Assembly: GCF_015706575.1 (NCBI RefSeq)
Contig: NW_024037065.1
Location: 868,001-932,000, forward strand
Direction of reading: 5' to 3'
From: Patiria miniata
Lineage: Eukaryota; Echinodermata; Asteroidea; Valvatida; Asterinidae
DNA: 64,000 bases
Shown: one piece after another, positions 11,199 through 21,900 of the stretch
Numbering within the stretch: position 1 is the first letter of the stretch
Layout of the letters: each line of letters begins with the position of its first letter
The notes under the pieces: model-generated
The model's input: only the letters and a program-made list of their open reading frames with translations
Told to the model about the DNA's origin: nothing
Database searches by the model: none
Program-made: the position numbers and the translations under genes

Positions 11199-11389
11199 TG
11201 TAGTATCCAAACACATACATGTTTAATATAGAATAAGTGTTAAGCCACATGTCATTTCCAGGCCACCATACAAATGTACAGGTTTGACCTTTGTACCCTG
11301 TGTACAGTATTCGTGCATTGCATGTGTAGTTCCAATAAAGCAGCATACAGATCAATCTAAACAATCTGTCTCCATCCTCCGATTCTACA
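11199..11389 (+). repeat. 3' LTR of the Mag-like element
   Basis: 191 bp, same as 6466-6656. It is followed by GAGTT, the second half of the target duplication. Confidence 0.95.
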
Positions 11390-11576
11390 GAGTTTATTGC
11401 TATTACTAGATTTAAACCAAGAAAGGTTTTCAACAGTAATTTGGTCAGATAGCTGCAAATGATGGACTATACCTTTAAATCAGTGTACAAGTATAAACTT
11501 CACAGAAAGTTTTTAGGAAACAGTATAGCCAACAAGTAATATATATGGAAGTTAAAGATTAAATTCAGAAATCCCC

Positions 11577-14500
11577 TCAGGCCCTACATCTCATTTGTAT
11601 CACCATCAGCATCAGTTGCTTTAAGCTTACGGAGATCTGCAATTTTCTCAATGATATATCGGTTGACTTTCTTTTTTCTGCCTCCCCATATCGCTTGGTA
11701 ACCAAATCTGTGGGAAAAAAATTGCCATTTATTTTACTTTACCTAGAAATTTCTTGTGCAAACGTTTTTTTTCTTGGAAATACTGCACCATGGGAATGGC
11801 AAAATTTAACAATTTTAATGTGAGGGATCACTGGTTGGCTTGATGATTAATATTTTGCTATCTCGTAATGACTATCTCTGGGAGTACGTTTAGTCACCCA
11901 CAATACATGCACTAGCATGTGACTTGAGGAAAAACTAAACATGACATAAAAGTGTTGATAGGTGGAGCCTCTGTGATTTTGTTTTTCTAATTCTTTTCTT
12001 AAAAATATTTGGTGTTCTTTTTTATTTTGAAAATGACTGGTTCACTTCCTATAGGTTCATAAACTGCATGGCTTGTTTGTCATCTAATCTTACAATGCTG
12101 TGAGAGTGACAAAAGGGTTTACTACATTTGGGGCCTCTGAAGGTCTGTCCACTGCCCCTCGCTGCTACAGTTTGTCCAGCTCGACCTGTCATCCAGACCC
12201 TGACCACTTCTCATTAGGAACATGTGTTCCCAATGCTGTGTAGTTTGGAAAGCTACACATTTTGGATACTGCACAATGTGTATAGCTCTACTCTTCAAAC
12301 TGATGGTCACTGGATGTGAAAAAACTAAAGCTAAAAGACACCTACCCTTTATTGTTTCCACAATGTGTGGGTCGAGGGCATCTCTCGGAGCCCGACCACC
12401 TCTGCTGGGAATACGCCCATCGAGAGATGAGTTCCGGAGTTTCTCTGAACCGATGAGGCGGACGCAGAGATTCTTGGTAAATAAGGATGGCTTCCTTTTT
12501 CTGTCCAGAACCCTCACTTCTTCAGGGTCCAACAACTGAGAAAAGAAATATAAATTTAATGCTGGCATTTTCCTTTTTGTATATCTGCATGAAATTGTAA
12601 ATTTGGTGAAGACTAAAACTAAAGCTGACAGCAAACAAAATTCCTCTCAAAATTCAACAATGAAAGATTTCAAGGAAGTACTTCCCTCCTCAGATTGTGG
12701 TTTGTCAATTGTCTAATCCACTGTGTGGGTTTTGGTCTCCAGTGCATTGAGGGAGGAAATAGCATCCCCACACAAAATCTAGACCCCTGGGTTAAAAGTT
12801 CAGAAGAGTCACAAACATACGGATGTGTTGTCACCGACATTCCTGCCAGCTGGTGGACTTGGCATCGACACGGGTGCTGGGCAGCTGTGCTGGGCCTTCC
12901 GCTGTTCCTTCGTGCTGACTTGGAGGCCAGTCAAACCTTGGAAAGTTTGTGTTTAAGAGTTTAAAACAATTTGCCTACAAATATGTAATTGATCTTTTAT
13001 ATCACAAAGCATAAAAATCTGTAGTCCAGGATTGCATGTCCAAGTCAGGTTATCAGAGACTAAAACAAGGTGCCACAGCACCAGTACACATCATGTTACC
13101 TTCTAATTTGTCCAGAAGATTAGCTTGGAGCCTTATATTCAGAAGCCTGAGCTTCTGGTTCTGCTCCTTTATCTGCTTATTTTCGGAGAACAGCCTTTTG
13201 CACTGGGAGCATTCCTGGTCTGAGTCTGTCAGATACATAGTCCTCTTCCGTGTCTATCATCACAAAGTTGTAACAAACAAAGAGAAAAAAATCAGATGTC
13301 TTCTAAATGCCTTTGTTTATGATAGGGTGGATCAGAAAAATGAAGCGTTTGTGTACAAAAATTTATCATTACCCTAATGGTCCTCAGTCTTTACTGTTGG
13401 CAGATTTTGGACTGTTTGGGTTTTAAAGGGCCATATGTAACATGAGGCCTCAGGAAATCTCTGAAAACTGATTTTAAAAGATTATCTCAGAAAATTTAGT
13501 AATCAGAAAAATGTAATTTGTTTTGTTCAATAAGGCTAAGGGAATTCAATTTTAAAACTTCACTTATTTGAAAGAAAGACATAATAATAGGCCACGCACC
13601 AAGCCTGACTGGGATCTTCTTTGGGAGCCGATGTTTTCCTCATCAGAGCTGTCCCCCACATTATTGCACAGTGGATTCCGTGCATTGACTGCAAGGATGT
13701 CCTTGAGGCGTTTGGTGCCCGATGAAGCTTTAGCCTTTTTTTTCTTCTGAATATTTTATTCATAGCGAAATACATGTAATTAAGAGAAGCAAAATTGCAA
13801 GCAATTAAACGTGTACGTACATATTTACTATGTTAAACATTACATTACCACATGTTTTTATATATTTGTCACTCGGCAGTACAGCCAGGTCCAGAACAAG
13901 ACATGTCTTATACCTTTGCTTCGTCCCAGAGGCGCTTCTGTCTTTCGACAACCTCGTCTTCACTTTGCTCTTCAGGCTCAGTTGTTGTGTTTGTGACGTT
14001 TGGAATTCGAATTCGTTTGCCCGTGTCGCTATCCAGGACCTTCTGAAGTTGATTCTCTGATTCTACAAAATGATTCTAAAAATTATAATAACTATTTTTT
14101 CTTCTGTTCCAATGGGAACTAATTATGTTGCATCATACAATATTTTGATTAAAAAAGGTCATGGCCCTATGTGATTTCCATTATTTAAATGCTGGTAATA
14201 ATATACGGATATAACAGTGTAGGCTACCTGCTTTTTCATCAGATGATATTTAATTATAAAACCAAATGTAATTTAAGCCTCGGTTAATCATGTTACTTGG
14301 CCCCTACTTTTCTATGTTGAGATTTGCTTAAATTTGACTAAAAATGTATTTTTGAATGAAATCTGTAAGGATACAATGAACATAATTAAATGATAAAGAG
14401 ACTAACGTTAATGTAAATTTAACTAGGGACTAGGCCTAACCATGGTTTAAACAGCCATGATAGGGCTAACTTACTCCAGTTGTAACAGACAGTGGACAGT

Positions 14501-14813
14501 ATATTATTGTAAAATAACACGGAATGAATGAAGGGATGAATGAAACATGACACACTTTTTACCTCATCTGATATTTGCATTGAAAGAAAGTCATAGACCT
14601 ACCTGACAACTTGATGATCACTGCCGGATACTTCTTGCAGCCCAAGTCGGCAGACTTGCTGCCGGCGGCGGTGCCACTCCATTCTACCATATGTACCTTG
14701 TCCTTGACAAAATCATGTTCGTCTTTTGGATTAAATTTTTGTATTTGACTGACGCGAACAATATCGAAAACCCGATCTTTTATGAAATACAAAAGTGCAT
14801 ATTTGGGAGGCAT
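11577..14813 (-). CDS. BEN-domain protein, seven exons, about 365 residues
   Basis: Exons on the minus strand are 14813-14603, 14062-13914, 13746-13600, 13253-13100, 12936-12821, 12535-12346 and 11707-11577. Every junction has GT and AG, and the split-codon phases (1, 0, 0, 1, 0, 1) are mutually consistent. The first ATG starts MPPKYALLYFIKDRVF, an N-terminal region with VEWSGTAAGS. Exons 2 and 3 give an acidic then basic linker (KKKKAK near 119, a likely nuclear signal). Exon 4 encodes a Cys pair (CSQC) and a short coiled coil (ENKQIKEQNQKLRLLN). Exon 6 encodes the BEN core with FTKNLCVRLIG, LRNSSLDG and ALDPHIVETIK. BEN proteins bind DNA and recruit chromatin regulators, usually as repressors. 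This is known for the family and not shown here. The reading frame of the last 43 codons is uncertain: phase gives LVTKRYGEAEKRKS, but an overlapping frame (VNRYIIEKIADLRKLK) looks more protein-like. Confidence 0.8.
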
Positions 14814-15593
14814 CGTTCAGAAAGAGCGGTATGCCTGCGCATATCGTGAAGCCAAAAAAATTTAAAGTTCCCTCTCCGATCGTCGCATGACGTACTCCGA
14901 TGATTGCCAATGTTTGTACACATGCTCGATCAAGCTAACAACATTTCATAATTTGGATTTGCGCGTATTCTTCGATTGTAAACCCAAATTCTTAAAGAAA
15001 AAAATTAAATTTATCAAAAACCAAATTTATTTGATTTATATCTTATCACTTTTAATTGATAACAGAGGATGGAAAACTGCGTTCCAGTTGTTAATATTCG
15101 TGACTTCAATGAATAGGCGTGCTCCTTTTCTTCTATAGTGCACACTGAACAAGCATGACGTCTGGTAATCTGTCCCGGACGAAAAATCGTCTGCATCGTA
15201 AAGTAGTTGGGTTATACACAAGTGCATTTTTGGATTTCCGCGTATTCCTCGATATTAAAACTCAAAATCTTGAAGAAAAAAATACAGTTTTATCAGGGGA
15301 AGAAATATTTTATTCGTATTTTGTCGCACTAATATTTTGATAAAAGATGTTGAAAAAATGCTCGACTTCAATGAATGGACGTGCTCCCTTCCTTTGTACT
15401 GCACACTCACTATACATGACGTCAGGGAATCTGTCTGGGACGAGCTATCGTTTTCATCGTAAAATAATCGTCTGCTGGCGCTGGCAGCGCCCGCGCCGGC
15501 GCTCGCCCGCCAGCCTGCCAGTCGATAGCTGATAGCTGGTCGGCTCGGTTCGTTGCTCGCTCTCGGCACCGGCACCATCGCGGGACTGCACCA
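14814..15593. promoter_or_regulatory. Intergenic region between divergent starts, with a tandem duplication and GC-rich core
   Basis: The region lies between the BEN gene ATG (minus, 14813) and a candidate plus-strand first exon (15594). It holds two diverged copies of a block of roughly 280 bp: TTTGGATTT.CGCGTATTC at about 14953 and 15232, and GACTTCAATGAATRG with CGTGCTCC at about 15101 and 15363. Positions 15475-15590 are strongly GC- and CpG-rich (GCGCCCGCGCCGGCGCTCGC). A shared bidirectional promoter is a reasonable inference. No TATA box is evident. Confidence 0.5.
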
Positions 15594-15695
15594 ATGTACA
15601 AGAAATACCTTGAACCTGGAGCAGATTTATGTCCACCAAAGCGAACTCGGTACCGATGGGCCAGCGAACATCAAGCAAGCCAGGACCCAATACCC
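15594..15695 (+). CDS. Candidate first coding exon of a plus-strand gene
   Basis: An ATG just downstream of a CpG-rich stretch opens 34 codons (MYKKYLEPGADLCPPKRTRY...) and runs into the splice donor CCC|GTAAGC in phase 0. The residues are compact and basic, as in many transposase or DNA-binding N termini. The next plus-strand coding block with a strong acceptor in phase 0 is the TNP2-like region at 27108, so this could be its first exon, with the 11-bp array and a Gypsy element in between. That link rests only on phase and order. It may instead belong to a gene whose later exons are lost. Confidence 0.4.
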
Positions 15696-15910
15696 GTAAG
15701 CTGAGATGACTTTTTAGGCCAAAATTGTGTAAAAATTATGTGGGCCGGGCCAAGCAGCATGCAGTTAAGGCATCATGGCGATCGAGGCATAATGTTCGAA
15801 GTTTGACTGCATAAATTTGATAAATATTTTTTTTATATTTTTTTGTCTGCAAGCTTGCCGCAAGGTTCCAATAATGTAAATAAGGGCAAGCTTGCGGCAA
15901 GCTTGCCGGT

Positions 15911-16710
15911 GAGCTTGCCGCGAGCTTGCCGCGAGCTTGCCGCGAGCTTGCCGCGAGCTTGCCGCGAGCTTGCCGCGAGCTTGCCGCGAGCTTGCCGCGA
16001 GCTTGCCGCGAGCTTGCCGCGAGCTTGCCGCGAGCTTGCCGCGAGCTTGCCGCGAGCTTGCCGCGAGCTTGCCGCGAGCTTGCCGCGAGCTTGCCGCGAG
16101 CTTGCCGCGAGCTTGCCGCGAGCTTGCCGCGAGCTTGCCGCGAGCTTGCCGCGAGCTTGCCGCGAGCTTGCCGCGAGCTTGCCGCGAGCTTGCCGCGAGC
16201 TTGCCGCGAGCTTGCCGCGAGCTTGCCGCGAGCTTGCCGCGAGCTTGCCGCGAGCTTGCCGCGAGCTTGCCGCGAGCTTGCCGCGAGCTTGCCGCGAGCT
16301 TGCCGCGAGCTTGCCGCGAGCTTGCCGCGAGCTTGCCGCGAGCTTGCCGCGAGCTTGCCGCGAGCTTGCCGCGAGCTTGCCGCGAGCTTGCCGCGAGCTT
16401 GCCGCGAGCTTGCCGCGAGCTTGCCGCGAGCTTGCCGCGAGCTTGCCGCGAGCTTGCCGCGAGCTTGCCGCGAGCTTGCCGCGAGCTTGCCGCGAGCTTG
16501 CCGCGAGCTTGCCGCGAGCTTGCCGCGAGCTTGCCGCGAGCTTGCCGCGAGCTTGCCGCGAGCTTGCCGCGAGCTTGCCGCGAGCTTGCCGCGAGCTTGC
16601 CGCGAGCTTGCCGCGAGCTTGCCGCGAGCTTGCCGCGAGCTTGCCGCGAGCTTGCCGCGAGCTTGCCGCGAGCTTGCCGCGAGCTTGCCGCGAGCTTGCC
16701 GCGAGCTTGC
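15911..16710. repeat. Perfect 11-bp tandem array (GCTTGCCGCGA), about 73 copies
   Basis: 800 bp of an 11-bp unit with no mismatch that I can find. Because 11 is not a multiple of 3 and the unit has no stop in any frame, both strands are open throughout, giving artificial proteins with an 11-residue period (RELAASLPRAC on one strand, ARGKLAASSRQ on the other). There is no spacer structure, so it is not CRISPR. Uniformity over 73 copies implies recent expansion or ongoing homogenisation. It sits within a wider field of CTTGCAAGC-like words. Confidence 0.97.
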
Positions 16711-17116
16711 AAGTTGGGTTGCAAGCTAGCCCATGAGCTAGCAAGCTTGCCGCAAGCTTGCAAGTGGCGTTGCAAGCTTGTGCATGAGCTTGCAAGCTAG
16801 TAGCAAGCTTGCATGTGGGCTTGCAAGCTTATAGCAAGCTTGCGCCAGGGCTTGCAAGCTTGTGGCATGCTTGCGCCAGGGCTTGCAAGCTAATAGCAAG
16901 CTTGTGCCAGTGCATGCAAGCTTGCAGCAAGCTTGCAAGTGAGCTCACTCTAATAAAGCTTTATGCATACAGAAATGCCTGCACGCTTGCAGCACACTTG
17001 CCGTCAAAGGTTCCAAACATGTAATTGGGGCAAGTTTGCCAGCAAGCTTGCAGCAAGCTGCCTGGCAAGCTTGCAGCAGGCTCCCTGGCAAGCTTGCAGG
17101 CAAGCTTGCAGACAAG
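16711..17116. repeat. Degenerate GCTTGCAAGC palindromic repeats flanking the 11-bp array
   Basis: Irregular repetition of GCAAGCTTGC, CTTGCAAGC and variants, mostly self-complementary. Two markers stand out. A block around CAAGGTTCCAA followed by ATGTAA and GGGCAAG occurs at about 15851-15891 and again, same orientation, at about 16997-17036. TACAGAAATGCCTGCA at 16968-16983 recurs inverted at 26337-26351, beyond the Gypsy insertion. Without the retrotransposon, 16968 to 26352 would be a hairpin-like element of about 168 bp. Confidence 0.8.
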
Positions 17117-18536
17117 TGTGGTAAGGGGGTGAGAGGAGACAGCTCCCAATGGGGATAGGGATTGTATGCACAAAGGAAACTGGCTCACGACACTCTTGGG
17201 TTCGGCTTGACTGATAATTTATTCTGTGGAGTGGCGGTCGAAGAGCACCGACCGATGACGGAGGCGGGAGATTAGCATCAAAACAGCACATGAGAAAGAA
17301 AGGAATAAAAATAAGGGATCATAAGTACATTGTAAGGTGATCTAATGCTGGCACCGGAAAACAATACATTTAATTAAAGGGGGCAATGAACAGGTTATGA
17401 CGAAAACCCAGCAATGAATCGGAAAATAGTTGGAACTAAAAGAAACAGTTATTTCTTCAAAGTCACCCATGTAAACCTACATAATTTCTCTAATACAAGG
17501 GGAGTTCAATAAAGTGCATGTCGAGCTAGAAAATACATGTGTTACTAGTGTCATTTTCATAGCAGACCAGAAAGGGGCAGATAAAAACACATTACTGACA
17601 GAACAAAATCCATATTTTTGTACTCATAAATTAGCACAAAGGACAATTTGGTCACACAATGCAAATTCAGAAAGTACCAAATTCTCTAAGGCAAAAATAA
17701 GGAAGGCACAAATATAGTTGAGTCCCATGTTCATTACAAATAAGGGTGTCTCAGTGCTACACTTCATCTCTTCAGGCATAATTACATGCATAAAGTACAT
17801 TCAACTCATGGTTAGCGACTTCACTTAATAATGGGGGCGCTATTTAGTAAACACGACCGAGCAATGAATTACAAAATATCTCGGAAGAGGACGCTCTTTT
17901 ACTGAGCAAAACCGAGCGATGAATTATCATAAAAACCTCGGAATTTGCTTTAAAAGACTCTGATGTTCCGGTCTGACATATCACCACAATTCAGGCCTAT
18001 CAAAGAATAAATGCAAGACTATCATGTCGTCTTTAACTTCCTGACAAAAATAATAACTAGGAAAAGTTACGGCACTTTTTATCACCGAGAGGTCTCCATA
18101 GCAAGACAACTGGGTCGCCATCTTGGCCAAAGTTCGTAAAATGAAAACTCCCCAATGTCAGGGAAAATGCAACAGTTCGCCCCATCTGCAATATCACAAA
18201 TATTCCCTGGTCTTTCCGGTTTAAGGACATATGACATATTTAATTCAAAAGAAAAGAAAACTGCAAAAAATGTTACCTGTGGAGTGGCGGTCGAAGAGCA
18301 CCGACCGATGACGGAGGCGGGAGATTAGCATGACCCGCTTCCGCCCTGCGGTGGCGCCCTTCAGACTCACCGTAAAAGTTTAGACTATACCTCGAGAGAT
18401 GCCACCAACGGCTGAGCAACGGTCTACATTGAGGTGAAGTTTCTTTATACACAGAAAAAATGGAGAACTAATACAAGATTGATTATGAGGGATCATCCAT
18501 GTAATAATTTCAAATCTCAAATCTCAGCTCCCTACA
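17117..18536 (-). repeat. 3' LTR of the Gypsy element, with an internal 55-bp direct repeat
   Basis: 1420 bp. The 55-bp word starting CTGTGGAGTGGCGGTCGAAG occurs twice within it, at 17224-17278 and 18277-18331, about 1.05 kb apart. The same pair is in the other LTR (about 25017 and 26070), so the duplication predates insertion. No clear polypurine tract lies directly inside the edge at 18537. The nearest is a long T-run on the plus strand at 18607-18626. Confidence 0.95.
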
Positions 18537-18928
18537 ATCGTCCAACAGCGATGTGTCGTCGCCCTCGACGACTGTCAAGCCAAAACAGGGTAATGCACAA
18601 ACAAACCTTTTTTTTTTTTTTTTTTAACAGGTCAAAGATAACCAAAAATAAGTTGTAATAGAATCCTAACAGCATTTAACACAGTACATACTTTAACTAG
18701 CAGGTAAGTACCAAAACTCTTTGTAACAGGTCAAAGGTGACCAACAAGTACTCGAACTTGGGCTCCAACTTACATAAGCTAACATTTCGAAGAGCTTGAA
18801 ATGGAACCCTAAGAGTTTTCAACATATAGTACACATTTAAACGAACAGGTTATTTACCGAATACATGTACCATGAACTAGCAGCCCGGGTCCTGCAGTAA
18901 GAAGTAGGGACACGTCTTGGGATGGCTG
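18537..18928. other. Untranslated stretch between pol and the 3' LTR
   Basis: About 390 bp between the pol stop and the LTR. It has a 20-base T-run on the plus strand (A-run in element orientation) at 18607-18626 and two related GGTCAAAG.TRACCAA words near 18630 and 18730. No frame of note. Confidence 0.6.
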
Positions 18929-21900
18929 TCACTCGGTGTCAGGGGAGTCCGACTCTGGTTCGTTGGTGACCAGCCGCTTAACTCGGTCAAGTAGATGGAG
19001 AACACTTGACTGGTACCGCACCGGTGGTCGACCCTTATTGACACGGCGAGAACGTCTGAGTGGCCTCCGCGGTCCAGCGGTGTCTGTGTCAGTTGTGACT
19101 GGGTCACTCGCGTCTCGATGAATGGTGTGTGACTCTGGCTCCTGAAGGTTTGTCTGTATATCTGCACCAGCGTCGTTTCGAGGAAAGACTGGTGTTGCCA
19201 TCTCTGGTGGGGCCGGCAGCTCCTGGAGGTCGGTCTGCACATCCCTTGGGTCCCGCCCAGTGTCGTTTCGAGGAGAGAGTGGGGTTGCCTTCTCTGGTGG
19301 GGCCGGCGACTCTTTGAGGTCAGTCTGCGCATCCTTGGGGTCTCGTCCGGCAGTATTACGAGGAAAGACTGGGGTTGCCGTCTCTGGCGGGGCCGGCAGC
19401 TCCTTGGTGTCGGTCTGCACATCCCTGGGGTCTCGTCCGGCAGTATTACGAGGAAAGACTGTGGCCGCCGTCTCTGGTGGGGCCGGCGACTCTTTGAGGT
19501 CAGTCTGCGCATCCTTGGGGTCTCGTCCGGCAGTATTGCGAGGAAAGACTGGGGCTGCCGTCTCTGGTGGGGCTGACGTCGTGCTGTCCGTGTCCAAGCT
19601 CGTGCCAGTATTAACCGTGTCGCTTTGCCCAGGACCAACTGCAGGGAAACTACCAGGAGGTAGACCATCCGAGGCCTGTGGTGCTGCAGCAGCGCTATTA
19701 GCTTCACCAGCTTTTGGTGCCCACATTGGCGGCGTCCCCCATCGATTGTCACTACTCGCCATGGATTGACTCCCCGAGTCAGATTCTGAGGTCTGTTGAG
19801 TTGGGGCTTCCGAATTTCTGAAGTAGACTTCCCAGGGGCAGTGCTTCAACTCCATACGATGGAGGACCTTTTCTCGGCCATACGAGTTGCGGACCTTGTA
19901 GACCGGTTGACCCGCATATGGACACTCCACTACCAAGTAGGGCTCGGGTTCCCAGTAATCTTGTATCTTGGCTCTGCCTCGATGTGATCGATCCCGAACT
20001 AGAACATACTCGCCTCGACTGAGTGGGCGTTCAAAGATGTCCTTGTCGTTGTAGGCTTTCCGCACAGCTGCACTCTTGTCTAAGTTGGCGGTGGCCACCT
20101 CCCGAGCTTTTTCCATCTGTCTGCAATACTTTTGCACGTACTGGTGTGGGGTTTCGCCGCACACCTGAGGGAGATCCACACCAAGCAAAAGATGTTGAGG
20201 GAGGCGTGTCGTCCTTCCAAACATCAGGTAAGCTGGCTCATAACCGGTTGAGGAGTGAGTGGTGTTGTTGTACATTGCGACGAGATGTGGGAGACTGTCT
20301 GTCCACCTGGTCTTCTTCGCAGAAGGGAGTGTGACGAGGAGGTTGTGAAGCGTTCTATTGAACCGCTCGCACTGTCCATTCCCTTGGGGATGATAGGGAG
20401 TAGTGTGCGAGCGGCCAATACCATACAGATCACAGAGTTCCTTGATCACCTTTGCCTCGAAACATTTGCCATTGTCGGAGTGTATGCGGAGGGGTGCGCC
20501 GAACGGAATTATGACATGTTTAACCAAGGCTTTAGCCACCGTCTCAGCTCGCTGATTTCTTGTAGGCACGGCCCAAGAGTACTTGGTGAAGACATCAGTT
20601 AGTACAAGGACGTCCTCGTATCCATCAGATGACGGCTCCAATACCGTAAAGTCTATGGCGAGCACTTCCAAAGGAGCTGTGGCTCGTAGTGTCCCCATGG
20701 GGGGCCTAGTGTGTCTACTTGGTTGTTTGCTTATGACACACCTCTTGCACCTTTCACACCAGGTCTTCACTGTGGCCTCCATCTTCAGCCAGAAGAAGAG
20801 GGGCCTTATTAGCCGCAGGGTGCGCTTGGCACCGAAGTGTCCCCCATCTTCATGGAAACTCCCCAAGACAATACCAACAAGGCTCGCTGGGACAACTAGC
20901 CGTTTCCCCGGTGGACCATCAGGGGGTGTCCACCGACGGAAGAGTACCCCATCCTGGACAAAGTATTGTTCCCAGTGTCTTATGAGCTTTTTGACATCGG
21001 CGGTTTCCAATCTCCTCTCCTCTGTAGTGGGTTTCTGCCCCCTCCTAAGATACATCATCACCCGACGAAGGGCTAAGTCATCAGACTGCAGTCGTTGCAA
21101 CTCCTGTGGAGTATAACCAGGCAGGCTGAGGCTCCCGTTACGCTCTGTCAACCGAATCTGGTGGCACAGTACCAGGGGAAGTTCGGTGGCTCCCTCCCCC
21201 TTGCCAACAACAGCTGAGACGGCACTTGAAGAAATTTCAACTTCAGGACCCAGGTCACCCTCACTCAGTCCATGGCTGTCCACTGTTTGAAGTCGAGACA
21301 GGGCGTCAGCTGCACGGTTATTTTTCCCCGGCCTATACTCCAGCTTGAAATCGAAGGACGACAACTGCTGTACCCATCGGAGCTCCGTTGCACTCAGGTT
21401 TGCTGTGTCGAGGTACTTCAGAGGGTTGTGGTCTGTGAGTATGATGGTCTTGTTCCCAGTAACGAAGTCACGGAAAGCCTGACACATGGCCCAGCGGATA
21501 GCCAAGAGTTCCAGCTTGAAAGCTGAGTAATTCCTGTCTTGTCGTTCTGCACGCCGCAGAGTCCGTGAAGCATATGCTATCACCGCCTTTGATCCATCAA
21601 CCTGTTGCTGCGACAACACTGCCCCCAGCCCACAAGTACTGGCATCTGTCTCCACTATGAAAGGGAGCGAGAAATCCGCAAACTTCAGAACTGGGCTTCC
21701 GACTAGTTGCTGTTTGAGTGCTTGGAATGCGGCACAGGCTGGCTCATCCAAGGATATATTCTTCTTCCCTGTGCTAGCTTTTCCCTTTGTAGTAGTCCCC
21801 TCCAAGTATCGCAGGAGCGGTCCCACAACACTAGAAAATCCCCGCACGAATTTGCGAAAGAATCCTGCGAAACCCAAGAACGAGCGTAGCTGGGTGACAG

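Larger units (their letters stand above)
6466..11389 (+). mobile_element. Mag-like Ty3/Gypsy LTR retrotransposon, 4.92 kb, recently inserted
   Basis: The element has two 191-bp LTRs that I read as identical, and a 5-bp target duplication GAGTT (6461-6465 and 11390-11394). It has a primer binding site just inside the left LTR, a purine tract before the right LTR, and one gag-pol frame with the domain order gag, zinc knuckles, protease, reverse transcriptase, RNase H, integrase. The short LTRs, the fused gag-pol and a site matching tRNA-Ser(GCT) fit the Mag lineage, which is inference from known family traits. Identical LTRs imply very recent insertion, yet the integrase is broken. Confidence 0.93.
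6123..11476. mobile_element. Small MITE interrupted by a later LTR retrotransposon
   Basis: AAAGGTAAAGTCCATCATTTG at 6123 onward is mirrored by CAAATGATGGACTATACCTT ending at 11476, a 21-bp inverted pair with one mismatch. Without the retrotransposon and one copy of its target duplication the element would be about 425 bp. A third copy of one end (GATAGCTGCAAATGATGG) occurs alone near 33737, supporting a dispersed family. No target duplication was identified with confidence, and the superfamily is unknown. Confidence 0.6.

Noticed and set aside
12122..12345. Extension of the BEN exon frame to a 170-codon ORF
   Set aside because: The sequence downstream of 12346 follows a clear GTAGGT donor and loses BEN similarity, so it is read as intron.
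15911..16710. CRISPR-like array
   Set aside because: Units are contiguous with no spacers, the genome is animal, and there are no cas genes.
15765..16800. Large ORFs of up to 336 codons on both strands across the 11-bp array
   Set aside because: They exist only because the 11-bp unit has no stop in any frame; all have an 11-residue period and none has unique sequence or a start context.
17514..17717. 67-codon ORF identical at 25307-25510
   Set aside because: The identity reflects the two LTR copies, not conservation of a protein.
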